Positions 55,529 through 64,000 of a DNA stretch of 64,000 nt are shown one piece after another. The first letter of the stretch is position 1; the number at the start of each line of letters is the position of its first letter. The position numbers were made by a program, and so were the translations under genes. Under the pieces are notes generated by a model. The model was not told where the DNA came from, searched no databases, and saw only the letters and a program-made list of their open reading frames with translations. This DNA is from an uncultured Aquimarina sp. (lineage in GTDB: Bacteria; Bacteroidota; Bacteroidia; Flavobacteriales; Flavobacteriaceae), in NCBI GenBank assembly GCA_947500545.1, contig CANMSO010000002.1:617423-681422 (forward strand), read 5' to 3'.

Positions 55529-56077
55529 TTATTCTAGAATACCATCTACAATACCATATTCTAATGATTCTTGGGCATCCATCCAGTAGTCACGATTAAA
55601 ATCTTTTAATACCTTTTCTATATCTTGTCCGCAATTATCAGCCAAAATTTGAGCACTTAATTCTTTCGTTTTCAGAATTTCTGCAGCTTGAATTTCAATA
55701 TTAGAAGCTTGTCCTCGTGCACCCCCGCTAGGCTGATGTATCATTACCTTGGCATGAGGTTGGATAAATCTACGTCCTTGCTCACCTACACTTAGTAAAA
55801 TAGACCCCATAGAGGCGGCTAGGCCGGAACAAATTGTAGATACAGGGCTTTTTAAGCTTTTTATAGTATCATACATAGCAAATCCAGAAGTTACATATCC
55901 TCCGGGGCTATTGATATATAATTTTATTTCTTCATTACTTATCATGTCCAAATACATCAATCTATCTATCACATGCTTAGCCGACTTGTCATCTACTTGT
56001 CCCCATAGGAAAACGCTACGCTCTTCTAAAATTTTTTTATCGATCAGATCCTGTGTTTTTCCAGATTTTTCTTTCAT
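55529..56077 (-). CDS. clpP: ClpP-family serine protease
   Basis: 182 residues, shorter than housekeeping ClpP (about 195-225). The catalytic triad is complete: Ser in ICSGLAASMGSILLS, His in HAKVMIHQPSGGARGQASNIEI and Asp in FNRDYWMDAQESLEYGIVDGIL. LYINSPGGYVTSGFAMYDTI supplies the oxyanion region. The N-terminus begins MKEKSGKTQDLIDKKILEERSVFLWGQV, without the propeptide. No clpX or tig is adjacent, which normally accompany the main clpP, so this may be a second ClpP paralogue. Divergent from the acetyltransferase. Confidence 0.88.
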   Translation of the reverse strand: MKEKSGKTQDLIDKKILEERSVFLWGQVDDKSAKHVIDRLMYLDMISNEEIKLYINSPGGYVTSGFAMYDTIKSLKSPVSTICSGLAASMGSILLSVGEQGRRFIQPHAKVMIHQPSGGARGQASNIEIQAAEILKTKELSAQILADNCGQDIEKVLKDFNRDYWMDAQESLEYGIVDGILE

Positions 56078-56133
56078 CCTTGCGGTTTTAATTTTTTTAA
56101 GAATTTTTTACATCTTTGAGATAAATGTATAAT

Positions 56134-56141
56134 TATTTTTG
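56134..56141 (+). promoter_or_regulatory. -7 promoter element of the acetyltransferase gene
   Basis: TATTTTTG matches TAnnTTTG, with a TTG 15 bp upstream (56116-56118), close to the consensus; 14 bp from the ATG. Confidence 0.45.
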
Positions 56142-56155
56142 CAGAAAAGCATCAT

Positions 56156-56581
56156 ATGAATTTGGCATTTCACAAAATTTTAAAGGAAGACTTTCCAGAT
56201 GTTCTTCCGTTCATTCAAAAATTAATGAATAATCAGTTTACGAACGAGGTTTTAATTGAACGTTTTGAAGAAATGTTTGATCAAAATTATGAATGCTGGG
56301 GTGTACATTTGGATGAAAAACGTATTGGTGTATTTGGGTTATGGTTTATGACTCGTCATTACGCTGGTCGTTCTTGCGAACCAGACCATGTTATTATTGA
56401 TGATGTATATAGAGGGAGAGGGATAGGGAAGAAGGTATTTGAGTGGATTTATAAGTATGCTAAGAGCAAAGGTTGTGAAACGTCAGAATTAAATAGCTAT
56501 GTCTCTAATTTTCCTTCTCATAAATTCTATCTTAATGAGGGATATGAAATATGGGGGTATCATTTTGTAAAGAAATTGTAG
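56156..56581 (+). CDS. GNAT-family N-acetyltransferase
   Basis: 141 residues. DHVIIDDVYRGRGIGKKVFEWIYKYAKSKGCETSELNSYVSNFPSHKFYLNEGYEIWGYHFVKKL contains the acetyl-CoA loop R-G-R-G-I-G-K and the C-terminal half of the GCN5 fold; the first half (ILKEDFPDVLPFIQKLMNNQFTNEVLIERFEEMF) is typical too. Substrate unknown. Single gene, divergent from clpP. Confidence 0.87.
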   Translation: MNLAFHKILKEDFPDVLPFIQKLMNNQFTNEVLIERFEEMFDQNYECWGVHLDEKRIGVFGLWFMTRHYAGRSCEPDHVIIDDVYRGRGIGKKVFEWIYKYAKSKGCETSELNSYVSNFPSHKFYLNEGYEIWGYHFVKKL

Positions 56582-57320
56582 TCATAAGGTTTAGGATTTA
56601 CATTGTTCAAATGGTGTTTTAAGTGTGTGCTACAAATTCAAAACTTTGGATACGATAAATTCAGTAATTAAGATTTTAGATTAGAAAGAGAAAAATAATG
56701 GAAAAAAACACTCCTGGAAATGATTTTTTACTTTTTAAAAATGTAAAAAACGAATAAAAAATTACGGTTTTCCTTACTTTTACCTAAATATCATGAAGAA
56801 TTTGTAATATAAATGTTAAAAAATGCCAATTTTTTTTGTAATTGTTTTTCTGAATAAAGGGTCTTGGATCTTTTGATTTACAAGGGGTTTTCATTTAGAG
56901 ATGTCTTTTTTTTATGGTTTTACCATAAAATATATGGTGTTTTCATGTTTTTTTGTTAAACACCAATGTTATAAATTTGACATATCAAGTTTGAGAATGA
57001 TCACTAAATTTTTAAACTTTTGCGTTATAATTTGTATTTCAAAGGGCTTAAAATCAATAGTTTGATTTTCTTTAAATACATGTTTATAAGTATACCGCAA
57101 TTTCTTTCGAATTTCTTTCGAATCTTTTCACACAATCTTACATACCCCTACCGTCGTCAAAAGGTACACTTTGTACCAAAGAATGTATTAAGCTAGTTGC
57201 AGAAAATTTGTAAATGGTTTAAGCAAAAAAGTTTCTTGCAAGGACTTGAAGGACATAGCTCAGTGTGTCCCAAAATAACCTGAGGTATGAATAAATTAAT
57301 AACTTTTAAAATTTAAAATT
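56582..57320. other. Long non-coding leader before the small peptide gene
   Basis: 739 bp, AT-rich, without a convincing gene. It contains a 9-bp hairpin TTTTATGGT/ACCATAAAA (56910-56930), a tandem AATTTCTTTCG repeat (57099-57109, 57110-57120, then a partial third), a GGTACA/TGTACC hairpin (57163-57177) and a GGACA/TGTCC hairpin (57251-57270). No exact TAnnTTTG element is found near the peptide ATG. A regulated promoter or structured leader is possible. Confidence 0.5.
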
Positions 57321-57503
57321 ATGTTGAAGAACATTTTGAACCAAGTAGGTGTTAAGAGATTAAGCAGTGGCGAGAAAAAAAATATTAAAGCAGGATTTCA
57401 ACCTGCAGGAGTTGGTTACTGTTATGATCCAAATATTTGGTGGTATGAGCACCCGTGTGGTGAAGTATGTAATGATGGAGTTTCATATCCAATATACTGC
57501 TAG
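57321..57503 (+). CDS. Small Cys-rich peptide with GG-like leader, possible bacteriocin/RiPP precursor
   Basis: 60 residues. Residues 1-25 (MLKNILNQVGVKRLSSGEKKNIKAG) resemble the leader of Bacteroidota GG-motif peptides, where L-x-x-x-E-x-K-x-I-x-G-G precedes cleavage by a C39 peptidase transporter; here the end is KAG. The core (26-60) is rich in aromatics and Gly and has four Cys at 34, 46, 50 and 60, the last being the final residue: YCYDPNIWWYEHPCGEVC. Two disulfides are possible. No transporter or modifying enzyme is adjacent; downstream is a hairpin. Antimicrobial or signalling use is inferred, not shown. Confidence 0.55.
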   Translation: MLKNILNQVGVKRLSSGEKKNIKAGFQPAGVGYCYDPNIWWYEHPCGEVCNDGVSYPIYC

Positions 57504-57614
57504 AACTATCTTAGAATAATTCTGCCTTAGTTTTATTTTTGATTTGTGAATTATCAAGCACATAAATAAAATACCCCAATATGACAGATTTAATTTCTAT
57601 ATATTGTATAAAAT

Positions 57615-57658
57615 AAACTTCTATTAACTATTATTAAGTTGATAGTTAGTAGAAGTTT
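57615..57658. terminator. Hairpin downstream of the small peptide gene
   Basis: A 17-bp stem (AAACTTCTATTAACTAT with one mismatched pair to its complement) and a 10-nt loop, followed by TTTTATATAT. It is 112 bp past the stop and could terminate the peptide transcript or the leftward operon. Confidence 0.6.
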
Positions 57659-57707
57659 TATATATGTTTTTAATCAAAAAATAAAAGTAGATAAAATGAA
57701 AGCAAGG

Positions 57708-58865
57708 CTATCTATTAATGTAAAGATATCCTGCTCGGTCTTTTTGCCCCTCTATTTTTAAGACATAATAGTAAGTTCCAACGGGTAGTTCTTCTCCTTT
57801 TGCAATAGTGGTTCTTCCTTCAGATATTCCTGCCCAAGAATTGTCATAACCACTTTTGTTATACACTTCAACTCCCCATCGGTTAAAAATCGATAGTGTG
57901 TTATTAGGGAATTGAGCGATACCTTGAATTATAAACGTGTCATTAAATCCATCTCCATTAGGAGAAACAGCTGTAAATATTTCTAAATCGCCATCCAGTA
58001 TTATTTCTGAAGTGCCAAAAGTAAGTACCACATAATCATTTGGGATAAATGGTCGAGATGTGATCTCACCATTATTTAGGTCTCCGGTGAACCCTGTATT
58101 TCCAAGGTTAATCCATTGATTTAGGGTTTCATCCCAACCTACTACCCTCAAGTCTTCTAGTTCTTCAACCAAGGTAGGTATATTACTATTGTCATCCCAA
58201 GTAAGTGTAACGGTAGTTTCTACATCACCATCCAAATCCCAAAATTCAAAACTACTAACTCCAAATAATAAATTACTAAAGCTATCGGTATCAAAACTTC
58301 CTGAGAAAAAATTAGGCCTATTAGGGTTTTCAAAGAAATAAGCACCTCGAGCAGTATTAACAGCTGCACCATTCTCAATACGCATTGGGCGTAGTCTAAA
58401 ATCATCACCTATGGGGAAAGTGAAATCTAATGATCCTGTTGTTGATGAATATCCATCAACATACCTATCATCATCTTCACCCATATATGGTGCATCATTT
58501 ATATAATCAAGAGAAACTGTTCTTCTGTCGCGAGGAGTTATTACTCTACCGGACGTAAATTCCTGAAGATTACGAACCGCTACGGCTACATCAAGATTTA
58601 GATCATCGGGGACATCAATTTCCATATCAAAAAATATTGGTCGTCGGGTCCCGCTAACATTTAAGTTTCTGTCTTGATTGTAGAAAAGTACGTAGCCCTC
58701 ATTTTGATCAAAAGTACCATCATTAATAACATCTGTATGAAAACCTACCTCGCCTTGATCATGAATTTGAATGTTTCCGGAATTATAGAATGCCTCCTGA
58801 CCTTGGCTTTTACCTGAAGATAACAAAACCAAAACTATGATTATTATATATTGAATTGTTTTCAT
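57708..58865 (-). CDS. Secreted protein with T9SS type B (gliding-associated) C-terminal signal
   Basis: 385 residues. Signal peptide ending SSGKSQGQ. The body (about 25-290) is beta-rich with no named domain ([47 protein letters not shown]). The C-terminus matches the gliding motility-associated CTD, the type B T9SS signal: [50 protein letters not shown]...[14 protein letters not shown]...AGYLYINR. Type B cargo usually goes with PorP/SprF-type anchors; none is in this window. Last gene of the operon; it starts 1 bp after the stop of the beta-helix gene. Confidence 0.9.
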   Translation of the reverse strand: MKTIQYIIIIVLVLLSSGKSQGQEAFYNSGNIQIHDQGEVGFHTDVINDGTFDQNEGYVLFYNQDRNLNVSGTRRPIFFDMEIDVPDDLNLDVAVAVRNLQEFTSGRVITPRDRRTVSLDYINDAPYMGEDDDRYVDGYSSTTGSLDFTFPIGDDFRLRPMRIENGAAVNTARGAYFFENPNRPNFFSGSFDTDSFSNLLFGVSSFEFWDLDGDVETTVTLTWDDNSNIPTLVEELEDLRVVGWDETLNQWINLGNTGFTGDLNNGEITSRPFIPNDYVVLTFGTSEIILDGDLEIFTAVSPNGDGFNDTFIIQGIAQFPNNTLSIFNRWGVEVYNKSGYDNSWAGISEGRTTIAKGEELPVGTYYYVLKIEGQKDRAGYLYINR

Positions 58866-58866
58866 G

Positions 58867-61800
58867 TTAATTTGGTTTTACTCTATAGGTTATTTTTCTA
58901 TTTGTAATAACATTTGCAGCTCCTGCATAGAAAATTGTTCCAAATTCAGAAGTAGAATTTGCTATAGTTGCTGTGGCAGTTATCAAACTTCCGACAGGAA
59001 TGGATGAACTTAGTGTAATACTAAAATTAAATCTATTAGTAGTGTCAGTATTGCCGTCTACGTCACTATAAAATGAATTAATCGTTGTGTCAATGTCTGA
59101 AGGGCTCCCTTCAGTTGCTGAAGCCAAATATGTTTGTCCTTCTCCATAATCTAGTGTAATTCCTGCACCAATTTGGTTATCACCAGCTGTGGCTGAGCCT
59201 AAGCCAATATCCGAAAGAAAAAACTCTAGGGTCGCTCCGGGTCTAGACCAACCAATAACCTTTAAAACATTACCGGCAATAGTAATAGATTCAAATATTG
59301 GAAAGTTTGCAGTTCCATTGGGTCCTGTGTCAGTATCTCCACTGTCATTGATAGTTACACCATCGTTAGCTATATCAATTCCTAATGCTGGGGCTGCCGT
59401 TCCATTGGCAAATATTGAATTTTGAGAAATTAGATTACCAGAAGTATTTCCATTTAAAACAATTCCAGAACCACCGTTATTATTGATAATATTGTTGGTG
59501 ATACTAGAATTACTGCTATTCAATTGTATTGCCTGTTTATCTGTACAGGTTGCTCCGATACCAGAATTAGTGATTGTATTTTCAGAAATAATAACGATAT
59601 CGCCAATACTATTTTCTTCAATACCTATTGATGCGGCATCTTCTATTAAGTTACTTCTTATTTCAATACCAGTTCCACTTAATAAACGAATATTATCATT
59701 ACAAAAGGTGCCGGATAGGCCAGCACCATTGCTAGTAATGTGATTGTTTCGAATAATTGTTGAGGTACCTCCATTTACATTAACACCTGAATTTCGGTTT
59801 CCTGAGATAAAATTATTCTCTATGATTGCGGTTCCACCAGTCATCTCAATACCTATACGTATGTTTTGTACAGCAACACCATCTGCATTTACACCGATTA
59901 AGTTAGAAGCGATACTAGTATTAGAGCCAGCATCGATTCGTATCCCGGCGTTGTTATTTGAATATACCGATAGATTTTGGATGGTTACGTCATTAGCATC
60001 AACAATCAAGACATCACCATTATTTTGATGCACTTGTACTTCTGGCAGATTATAGCTGGGTAGAGTATTTGAAGATACACCTACAGTGCTTCCGCCAGCA
60101 CCAAAAGTACCCGTGTTATCATCACCCGTAGAAGCAGAATATACTGTTTGAGATCTTCCATCAATTACCGTATTAGGATCACTTATCGTTGGTAAATCAT
60201 TACCATTTGGTATGGTAATATCAAAATACCCACTGGTAAAATTACTATCAGGAGTTCTTCCTAGAGCATCATTCGGGGGAGGAATCATAAATATTGAAGT
60301 GTCTTCACCGGCAGCTGGATTAAAAGATCCATCATTTGGATGGGCTACAATATCCAATCCTGTTTGGTCCAGATCATTTGCATTAATAATGAATTGCCTC
60401 AGTGATCCTTGCCCTGTTTGATTGGTGTTAACAATTGTATTGAAGTTAAATCCAAAATCAATATCTATAATACCATTATTATTTATAACAACATCAGAAA
60501 CCGATTGGGCTCCGACATTTAAAGCATCTCCTATAGTTGTTACTGTAGGGGTATCTGCGGCTGAGGGATTTGCACCTCCTACTTCATTGTCAACATCGAC
60601 AAAACTAGTACCGTTATAATCTCTCCGAAATGTTTGAACGGGTAAGCATGTTAAGCAAGTCGAACCACCTCCTCTTGTAGAATTTACGGTACTATTAACT
60701 GCTCTAACCCTAAAATCTCCATTTAACATTCCACCAAATACATAGGTACCTGTATTGTCGCTAGTTGTTATGTCATCTAAAACATAGTTTCCAGGGGTAT
60801 CTTCTCTGTATAACTCTAGCGTAACATTTTCTAGAGGTGCTCCAGAAGAAGTGGCTAGATCTCTACCGACTTCACCAGGATAGTTAACATCCTCATATAC
60901 AACACCGGTAATCAAATTACTTGGTACTTTTAGAATAACAGCGGTAAGAAAAACCCTGTCATCTCCGACATCAACATTTGTGGTTATTGAGGTTTCACCA
61001 GTGGGAACTATAGAAGATATATCATAAGTATCCAGATCAAGACCATACTCAGTAGTCCTATTGACACCTGTCGTACCATCATATACCGTAGAATTAAAAG
61101 GGTTGTTTAAAATAGTCCCATCATTATCCCCATCTCCGTTTAGTGGGACAGCTACAGCAGTACTTGTGGGCGTCACTGTGAGTAATTCGTTATTGGCTAA
61201 TGAAATATCTCCTTCAAATGAAAGTATTGTGGTTTTGGAGCCAGAAGACCCATTTGAAAAAAAGCCGTCTAATAGAAAATCTTGAGGTGGGTCAGTATTT
61301 TGTAGATTATTATAGCCACTGTACAAATTGATTGTAGCAGCAGATAGTGTAGGATTGCTGTAAAAAATAAACAAAGACCATCCCCCTTGAACTAAAGTTC
61401 CACAATAGATGAAGCTATCATCTATAGTAAGTCCGCTAAAATCATACGTATTGCCTGATGGGTCACCAAGACCAGAAACAATAGAAGTGACATCGCTTAC
61501 CATACCATAGAAAAAACCTCCTAAAGCAGAGTTAACAACATCCGCTGTTACTGGCTGACCTTCAAATGTAACAACGTCATCTGCTGCAGTACCCGAATGT
61601 GACCAATATAAATATGCTCTTTCTATTGTAGATCCAGCGGGGATTGTAGAGGTTAAGGTACTTGAATCTGATGTGGTAATTGCACATGGATCAGTAGCAT
61701 CATCTTGAGTTCTTAAAGAACCACCGGTTACCGCATAGTCAAAATTACCATCAAATTCATCAAAAAGAACAAGAGGAACTTCATCTGTTACTGCTGTATC

Positions 61801-62700
61801 GCCATCATCGGTTATAGTACCTGTGCCATTAGTAAGAAGAAGGGAAGTACTAGGATTACTAGGATTGCTTAATGTAATAAAAAATGTCTCATCATTTTCT
61901 CCAAATACATTATTTATGATTGGTACTGTTATTGTTTGTGGTGGCCCTGGTGTAGCTAAAAAACTTAATGTTCCTGATGTTGTTGTGTAGTCAGAATCAG
62001 CATAAGCAGTATTATCTGTGGTAGTGTAATCTACAGTGATGGCTCCAAGTCCTCCAGAATATGTAGCTGTAAAACTTGCTGTACCTGCAGCTTCGCTTAC
62101 AGTAACGTCACTAATAGCAATGGATGCTGTGTATGCTGTAAATTGAACATTGTCAATAAAAATCCCTTGATTATTTGGCCAGTCGTTATCGCCACCACTA
62201 AATCGAATCCTTGATGCAGCTGATATTTGATCAGCGGTTAATGTGTAATTAACAGACCCAGTTCCAGCTGATATAATATCTACGACATCATAAGTGCTTG
62301 TAGTGTTATTGAAAAGTTCAACAAGTATTGTTTCTGTTCCACTAAACCTAGCGTCAAAATCCATGGTTAAAGTAGCTGCACCATAAGCGGATAGGTCTAA
62401 TCCTCGTTCTATGGTTCCTCCATCAAGATCGATAAAAAATAGTTGATTTAAATTAAAACCAACTTCACCATTATTGATATAAATTCTTCTAGAATTAAAA
62501 ATTCCTGGATTATCCGGATTACCATCATCTCCAGTTTCAATCCAATTAGTCCCCCAATTTACGGTTCCATCATTGTTTGCATAACTTATAGCTCCAAAAT
62601 TGTCTATAAAGGTATCTTGGGCAATAGTACTTTGTAGCGAACATAAAAAGAAAGCTACTAAAAGTAATAGATATGTTGTACAGGACAATTTCATGATCAT
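58867..62700 (-). CDS. Large secreted beta-helix surface protein with Calx-beta and SdrD B-like domains
   Basis: 1277 residues. Signal peptide ending STIAQ. Order seen: jelly-roll-like domain (about 30-190), Calx-beta domain (190-295, [19 protein letters not shown] and [14 protein letters not shown]), a region resembling DUF3344 adhesin parts (300-605), an SdrD B-like domain (about 610-690, [49 protein letters not shown]), then [13 protein letters not shown] and a right-handed beta-helix (880-1120, [19 protein letters not shown]). It ends [14 protein letters not shown], a tail shared with the protein at 35747. A surface adhesin or binding protein is likely. No standard T9SS CTD is seen. Confidence 0.85.
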   Translation of the reverse strand: MIMKLSCTTYLLLLVAFFLCSLQSTIAQDTFIDNFGAISYANNDGTVNWGTNWIETGDDGNPDNPGIFNSRRIYINNGEVGFNLNQLFFIDLDGGTIERGLDLSAYGAATLTMDFDARFSGTETILVELFNNTTSTYDVVDIISAGTGSVNYTLTADQISAASRIRFSGGDNDWPNNQGIFIDNVQFTAYTASIAISDVTVSEAAGTASFTATYSGGLGAITVDYTTTDNTAYADSDYTTTSGTLSFLATPGPPQTITVPIINNVFGENDETFFITLSNPSNPSTSLLLTNGTGTITDDGDTAVTDEVPLVLFDEFDGNFDYAVTGGSLRTQDDATDPCAITTSDSSTLTSTIPAGSTIERAYLYWSHSGTAADDVVTFEGQPVTADVVNSALGGFFYGMVSDVTSIVSGLGDPSGNTYDFSGLTIDDSFIYCGTLVQGGWSLFIFYSNPTLSAATINLYSGYNNLQNTDPPQDFLLDGFFSNGSSGSKTTILSFEGDISLANNELLTVTPTSTAVAVPLNGDGDNDGTILNNPFNSTVYDGTTGVNRTTEYGLDLDTYDISSIVPTGETSITTNVDVGDDRVFLTAVILKVPSNLITGVVYEDVNYPGEVGRDLATSSGAPLENVTLELYREDTPGNYVLDDITTSDNTGTYVFGGMLNGDFRVRAVNSTVNSTRGGGSTCLTCLPVQTFRRDYNGTSFVDVDNEVGGANPSAADTPTVTTIGDALNVGAQSVSDVVINNNGIIDIDFGFNFNTIVNTNQTGQGSLRQFIINANDLDQTGLDIVAHPNDGSFNPAAGEDTSIFMIPPPNDALGRTPDSNFTSGYFDITIPNGNDLPTISDPNTVIDGRSQTVYSASTGDDNTGTFGAGGSTVGVSSNTLPSYNLPEVQVHQNNGDVLIVDANDVTIQNLSVYSNNNAGIRIDAGSNTSIASNLIGVNADGVAVQNIRIGIEMTGGTAIIENNFISGNRNSGVNVNGGTSTIIRNNHITSNGAGLSGTFCNDNIRLLSGTGIEIRSNLIEDAASIGIEENSIGDIVIISENTITNSGIGATCTDKQAIQLNSSNSSITNNIINNNGGSGIVLNGNTSGNLISQNSIFANGTAAPALGIDIANDGVTINDSGDTDTGPNGTANFPIFESITIAGNVLKVIGWSRPGATLEFFLSDIGLGSATAGDNQIGAGITLDYGEGQTYLASATEGSPSDIDTTINSFYSDVDGNTDTTNRFNFSITLSSSIPVGSLITATATIANSTSEFGTIFYAGAANVITNRKITYRVKPN

Positions 62701-62705
62701 AACTG

Positions 62706-63377
62706 TTATTTAACTACAAATACTACATTAATCAATGAATTAAAGTCTGTTGGTTGGCCTATTATCTGATAGGTCATTTCTCCTGTATTACCATCTATAG
62801 TAATTGTTCCAAAAACTGCAGGATCAGCAAAAGTGACATAGTAGTATAATTCAGTAGCCGCATATACAGGAATTTCTGGGGCGAATGTTGTTCCTCCATC
62901 TGTAGATGATGCTACCAAACCAGCTCCATTAAATTGGGCGGTATATTGATCATATAAATTAACCATAAATGTTCCGTTTGTAGAAGCATCGATCTCAATA
63001 GAAGGAGGATAAAATACACGTCCTGCTTTTGAGGTGATAGGTGCAATTGCTTGAACGACTTCCTCTAAATTAGTTTCATTTACGGGGGTAGGGTCTGTTG
63101 GTACACCGTTTACATCTACATTTGTTACCAACGGAACTTCTTGAGCGGTTTGATTATCAGAATCTATTTGCCAACCTGTAGAAGTGAAACGATAAATTTC
63201 ATCATCTGCCAAATTGTATACTGTCGCTCCAATTTGTGGAGTGGAGATATTATTTATTTCGGTCAAATCGGTTGCAGTTGGTAATCCCAATAATGCATTT
63301 GCATCATTAGGGCCAATTTGCGAATAGGCCTGATTTATGAGCGTTGTGAATGATATATATATGAGTAATTTTTTCAT
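62706..63377 (-). CDS. Secreted protein of unknown function in the surface operon
   Basis: Start set at ATG 63377 (MKKLLIYISFTTLINQAYSQ), a proper signal peptide; the ATG at 63407 adds ten residues. 223 residues, mostly acidic and beta-rich: NDANALLGLPTATDLTEINNI, GATVYNLADDEIYRFTSTGWQ, then VPLVTNVDVNGVPTDPTPVNETNLEEVVQAIAPITSKAGRVFYPPS and TITIDGNTGEMTYQIIGQPTDFNSLINVVFVVK. The GATVYNLADDEIYRFTSTGW part occurs in repeat-rich flavobacterial surface proteins. It follows the protein at 63420 (42-bp gap) and precedes the beta-helix gene (5-bp gap). Confidence 0.65.
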   Translation of the reverse strand: MKKLLIYISFTTLINQAYSQIGPNDANALLGLPTATDLTEINNISTPQIGATVYNLADDEIYRFTSTGWQIDSDNQTAQEVPLVTNVDVNGVPTDPTPVNETNLEEVVQAIAPITSKAGRVFYPPSIEIDASTNGTFMVNLYDQYTAQFNGAGLVASSTDGGTTFAPEIPVYAATELYYYVTFADPAVFGTITIDGNTGEMTYQIIGQPTDFNSLINVVFVVK

Positions 63378-63419
63378 ATTAATTCTTAATAGATGGTTTA
63401 AAATCATTTTACTTTCTAA

Positions 63420-64000
63420 TTAAGGCAGCCTAATTACAGTGAACATAAACTCAAGATCAATATCATCTTTTTGAGTAGTTCCATTATCACTATCTCCTAT
63501 GTTCACAAAGAACCCTCCTGTCGTTTGAGTATAATAGGTTATTCCTGGATCATCATAATTTGCGCCTGTATTACCTGGGCAATCACCAGTACAATCTGTA
63601 ATTGTCAATTGTATAATGTAATTGGCATCTGGTAATGCAGTATCGAATACTATTTCATAATCCCCTTCATCGATTCTTCTAGTTCCAGTACCGACTGTTG
63701 TATCGACACCATAACTGGATAAAATGTTACCATTTCCTTCAATTTTTCCAGCGGCATAGATAGTTGGTACAGCTGCTAAGTATGCACCGCCATTAGCTCC
63801 AACTGTAATTTGATTATCTGCCTCTTCGGCTACGACTTGTGCTGTGCTTGTACTTCCATCTTCATCAGTATATGTAATTTCACCTGTTGTACTAGTGTCA
63901 TCTTGAGAAAATAATGTCAATGTCTCCAGGTTAGCTACAATATTGGTTAGATCCAATTGTGTTGTCGATCCATCTTCATCCACATAATCGATATTGGTAT
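63420..64000 (-). CDS. C-terminal part of a repeat-rich surface protein (gene continues past window)
   Basis: The frame is open to the window end (TNIDYVDEDGSTTQLDL...), so the gene is incomplete at its 5' side; a GTG at 63983 is not the true start. The visible part has two copies of the repeat I/V-x-Y-x-D-E-D-G-S-T (IDYVDEDGSTTQLDL, ITYTDEDGSTSTAQV) seen in long flavobacterial tail-fibre-like adhesins, then a C-terminal domain (about 160 residues) with GTRRIDEGDYEIVFDTALPDANYIIQLT and DCTGDCPGNTG, ending MFTVIRLP. It heads the leftward operon with the three genes below. Confidence 0.7.
   Translation of the reverse strand, partial: TNIDYVDEDGSTTQLDLTNIVANLETLTLFSQDDTSTTGEITYTDEDGSTSTAQVVAEEADNQITVGANGGAYLAAVPTIYAAGKIEGNGNILSSYGVDTTVGTGTRRIDEGDYEIVFDTALPDANYIIQLTITDCTGDCPGNTGANYDDPGITYYTQTTGGFFVNIGDSDNGTTQKDDIDLEFMFTVIRLP

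Noticed and set aside
56901..57065. A 54-codon frame (MSFFYGFTIKYMVFSCFF...) in the region before the peptide gene.
   Set aside because: Composition follows the AT-rich DNA; it covers a hairpin and has no promoter or family resemblance.
57250..57280. Sequence GGACATAGCTCAGTG looks like the D-arm start of a tRNA.
   Set aside because: No anticodon arm, T-arm (GGTTCGA) or acceptor pairing follows; the match ends after 14 bases.

Overview
The window is a low-GC chromosomal segment from a marine-type member of the Bacteroidota, almost certainly a Flavobacteriaceae (Aquimarina-like is a guess, not proven). Reasons: a short primary sigma factor without region 1.1, -7 elements of the form TAnnTTTG, almost no Shine-Dalgarno sites, type IX secretion (T9SS) parts (PorT, a Plug-type DUF5103 protein) together with T9SS cargo carrying type A and type B C-terminal signals, a lipidated TamA homologue (TamL), a complete Na+-NQR operon and many signal peptides ending in Q. 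I saw no rRNA, tRNA, CRISPR array, prophage or intact insertion sequence.

Layout. 1-9 kb: the start of a BLUF photoreceptor cut by the window edge, rpoD, an HTH regulator with a divergent beta-barrel gene and two dyads between them, pnp-rpsO, a lipoprotein, accD-fbaA. 9-14 kb: an envelope block with tamL, an SpoU-type RNA methyltransferase, porT and the menaquinone methyltransferase. 14-23 kb: trkA-trkH potassium uptake, an aminotransferase with a fatty acid desaturase, rsmG, pruA. 23-34 kb: an NRDE protein, a DUF6695-like protein, apaG, a DUF3667 membrane protein, the T9SS plug protein and nqrABCDEF. 34-43 kb: small envelope genes, then two secreted lamin-tail-domain proteins facing away from a 1.4-kb non-coding region bounded by a 70-bp inverted repeat. 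43-56 kb: an apbE operon (ApbE flavinylates NqrB/NqrC), a TPR-CHAT protein flanked by copies of a methyltransferase 3' end, a degenerate GxxExxY protein, map, gpmI and a run of envelope peptidases ending in a ClpP. 56-64 kb: a small cysteine-rich GG-leader-like peptide and a leftward operon of surface proteins with one T9SS type B cargo; it runs off the window.

The genes fit together around the envelope. Na+-NQR takes electrons from NADH to menaquinone (made with MenG/UbiE) after ApbE attaches FMN. TamL, PorT and Plug serve outer-membrane assembly and T9SS export. The secreted nuclease/adhesin, the type B cargo and the large beta-helix protein are likely T9SS-dependent surface products. Most interesting for follow-up: the inverted repeat that covers both start codons at 37.4/38.4 kb; the C-terminal tail VITNR(K/R)ITYRVKxN shared by two otherwise unrelated secreted proteins; the peptide precursor at 57.3 kb; and the methyltransferase remnant beside the CHAT gene.
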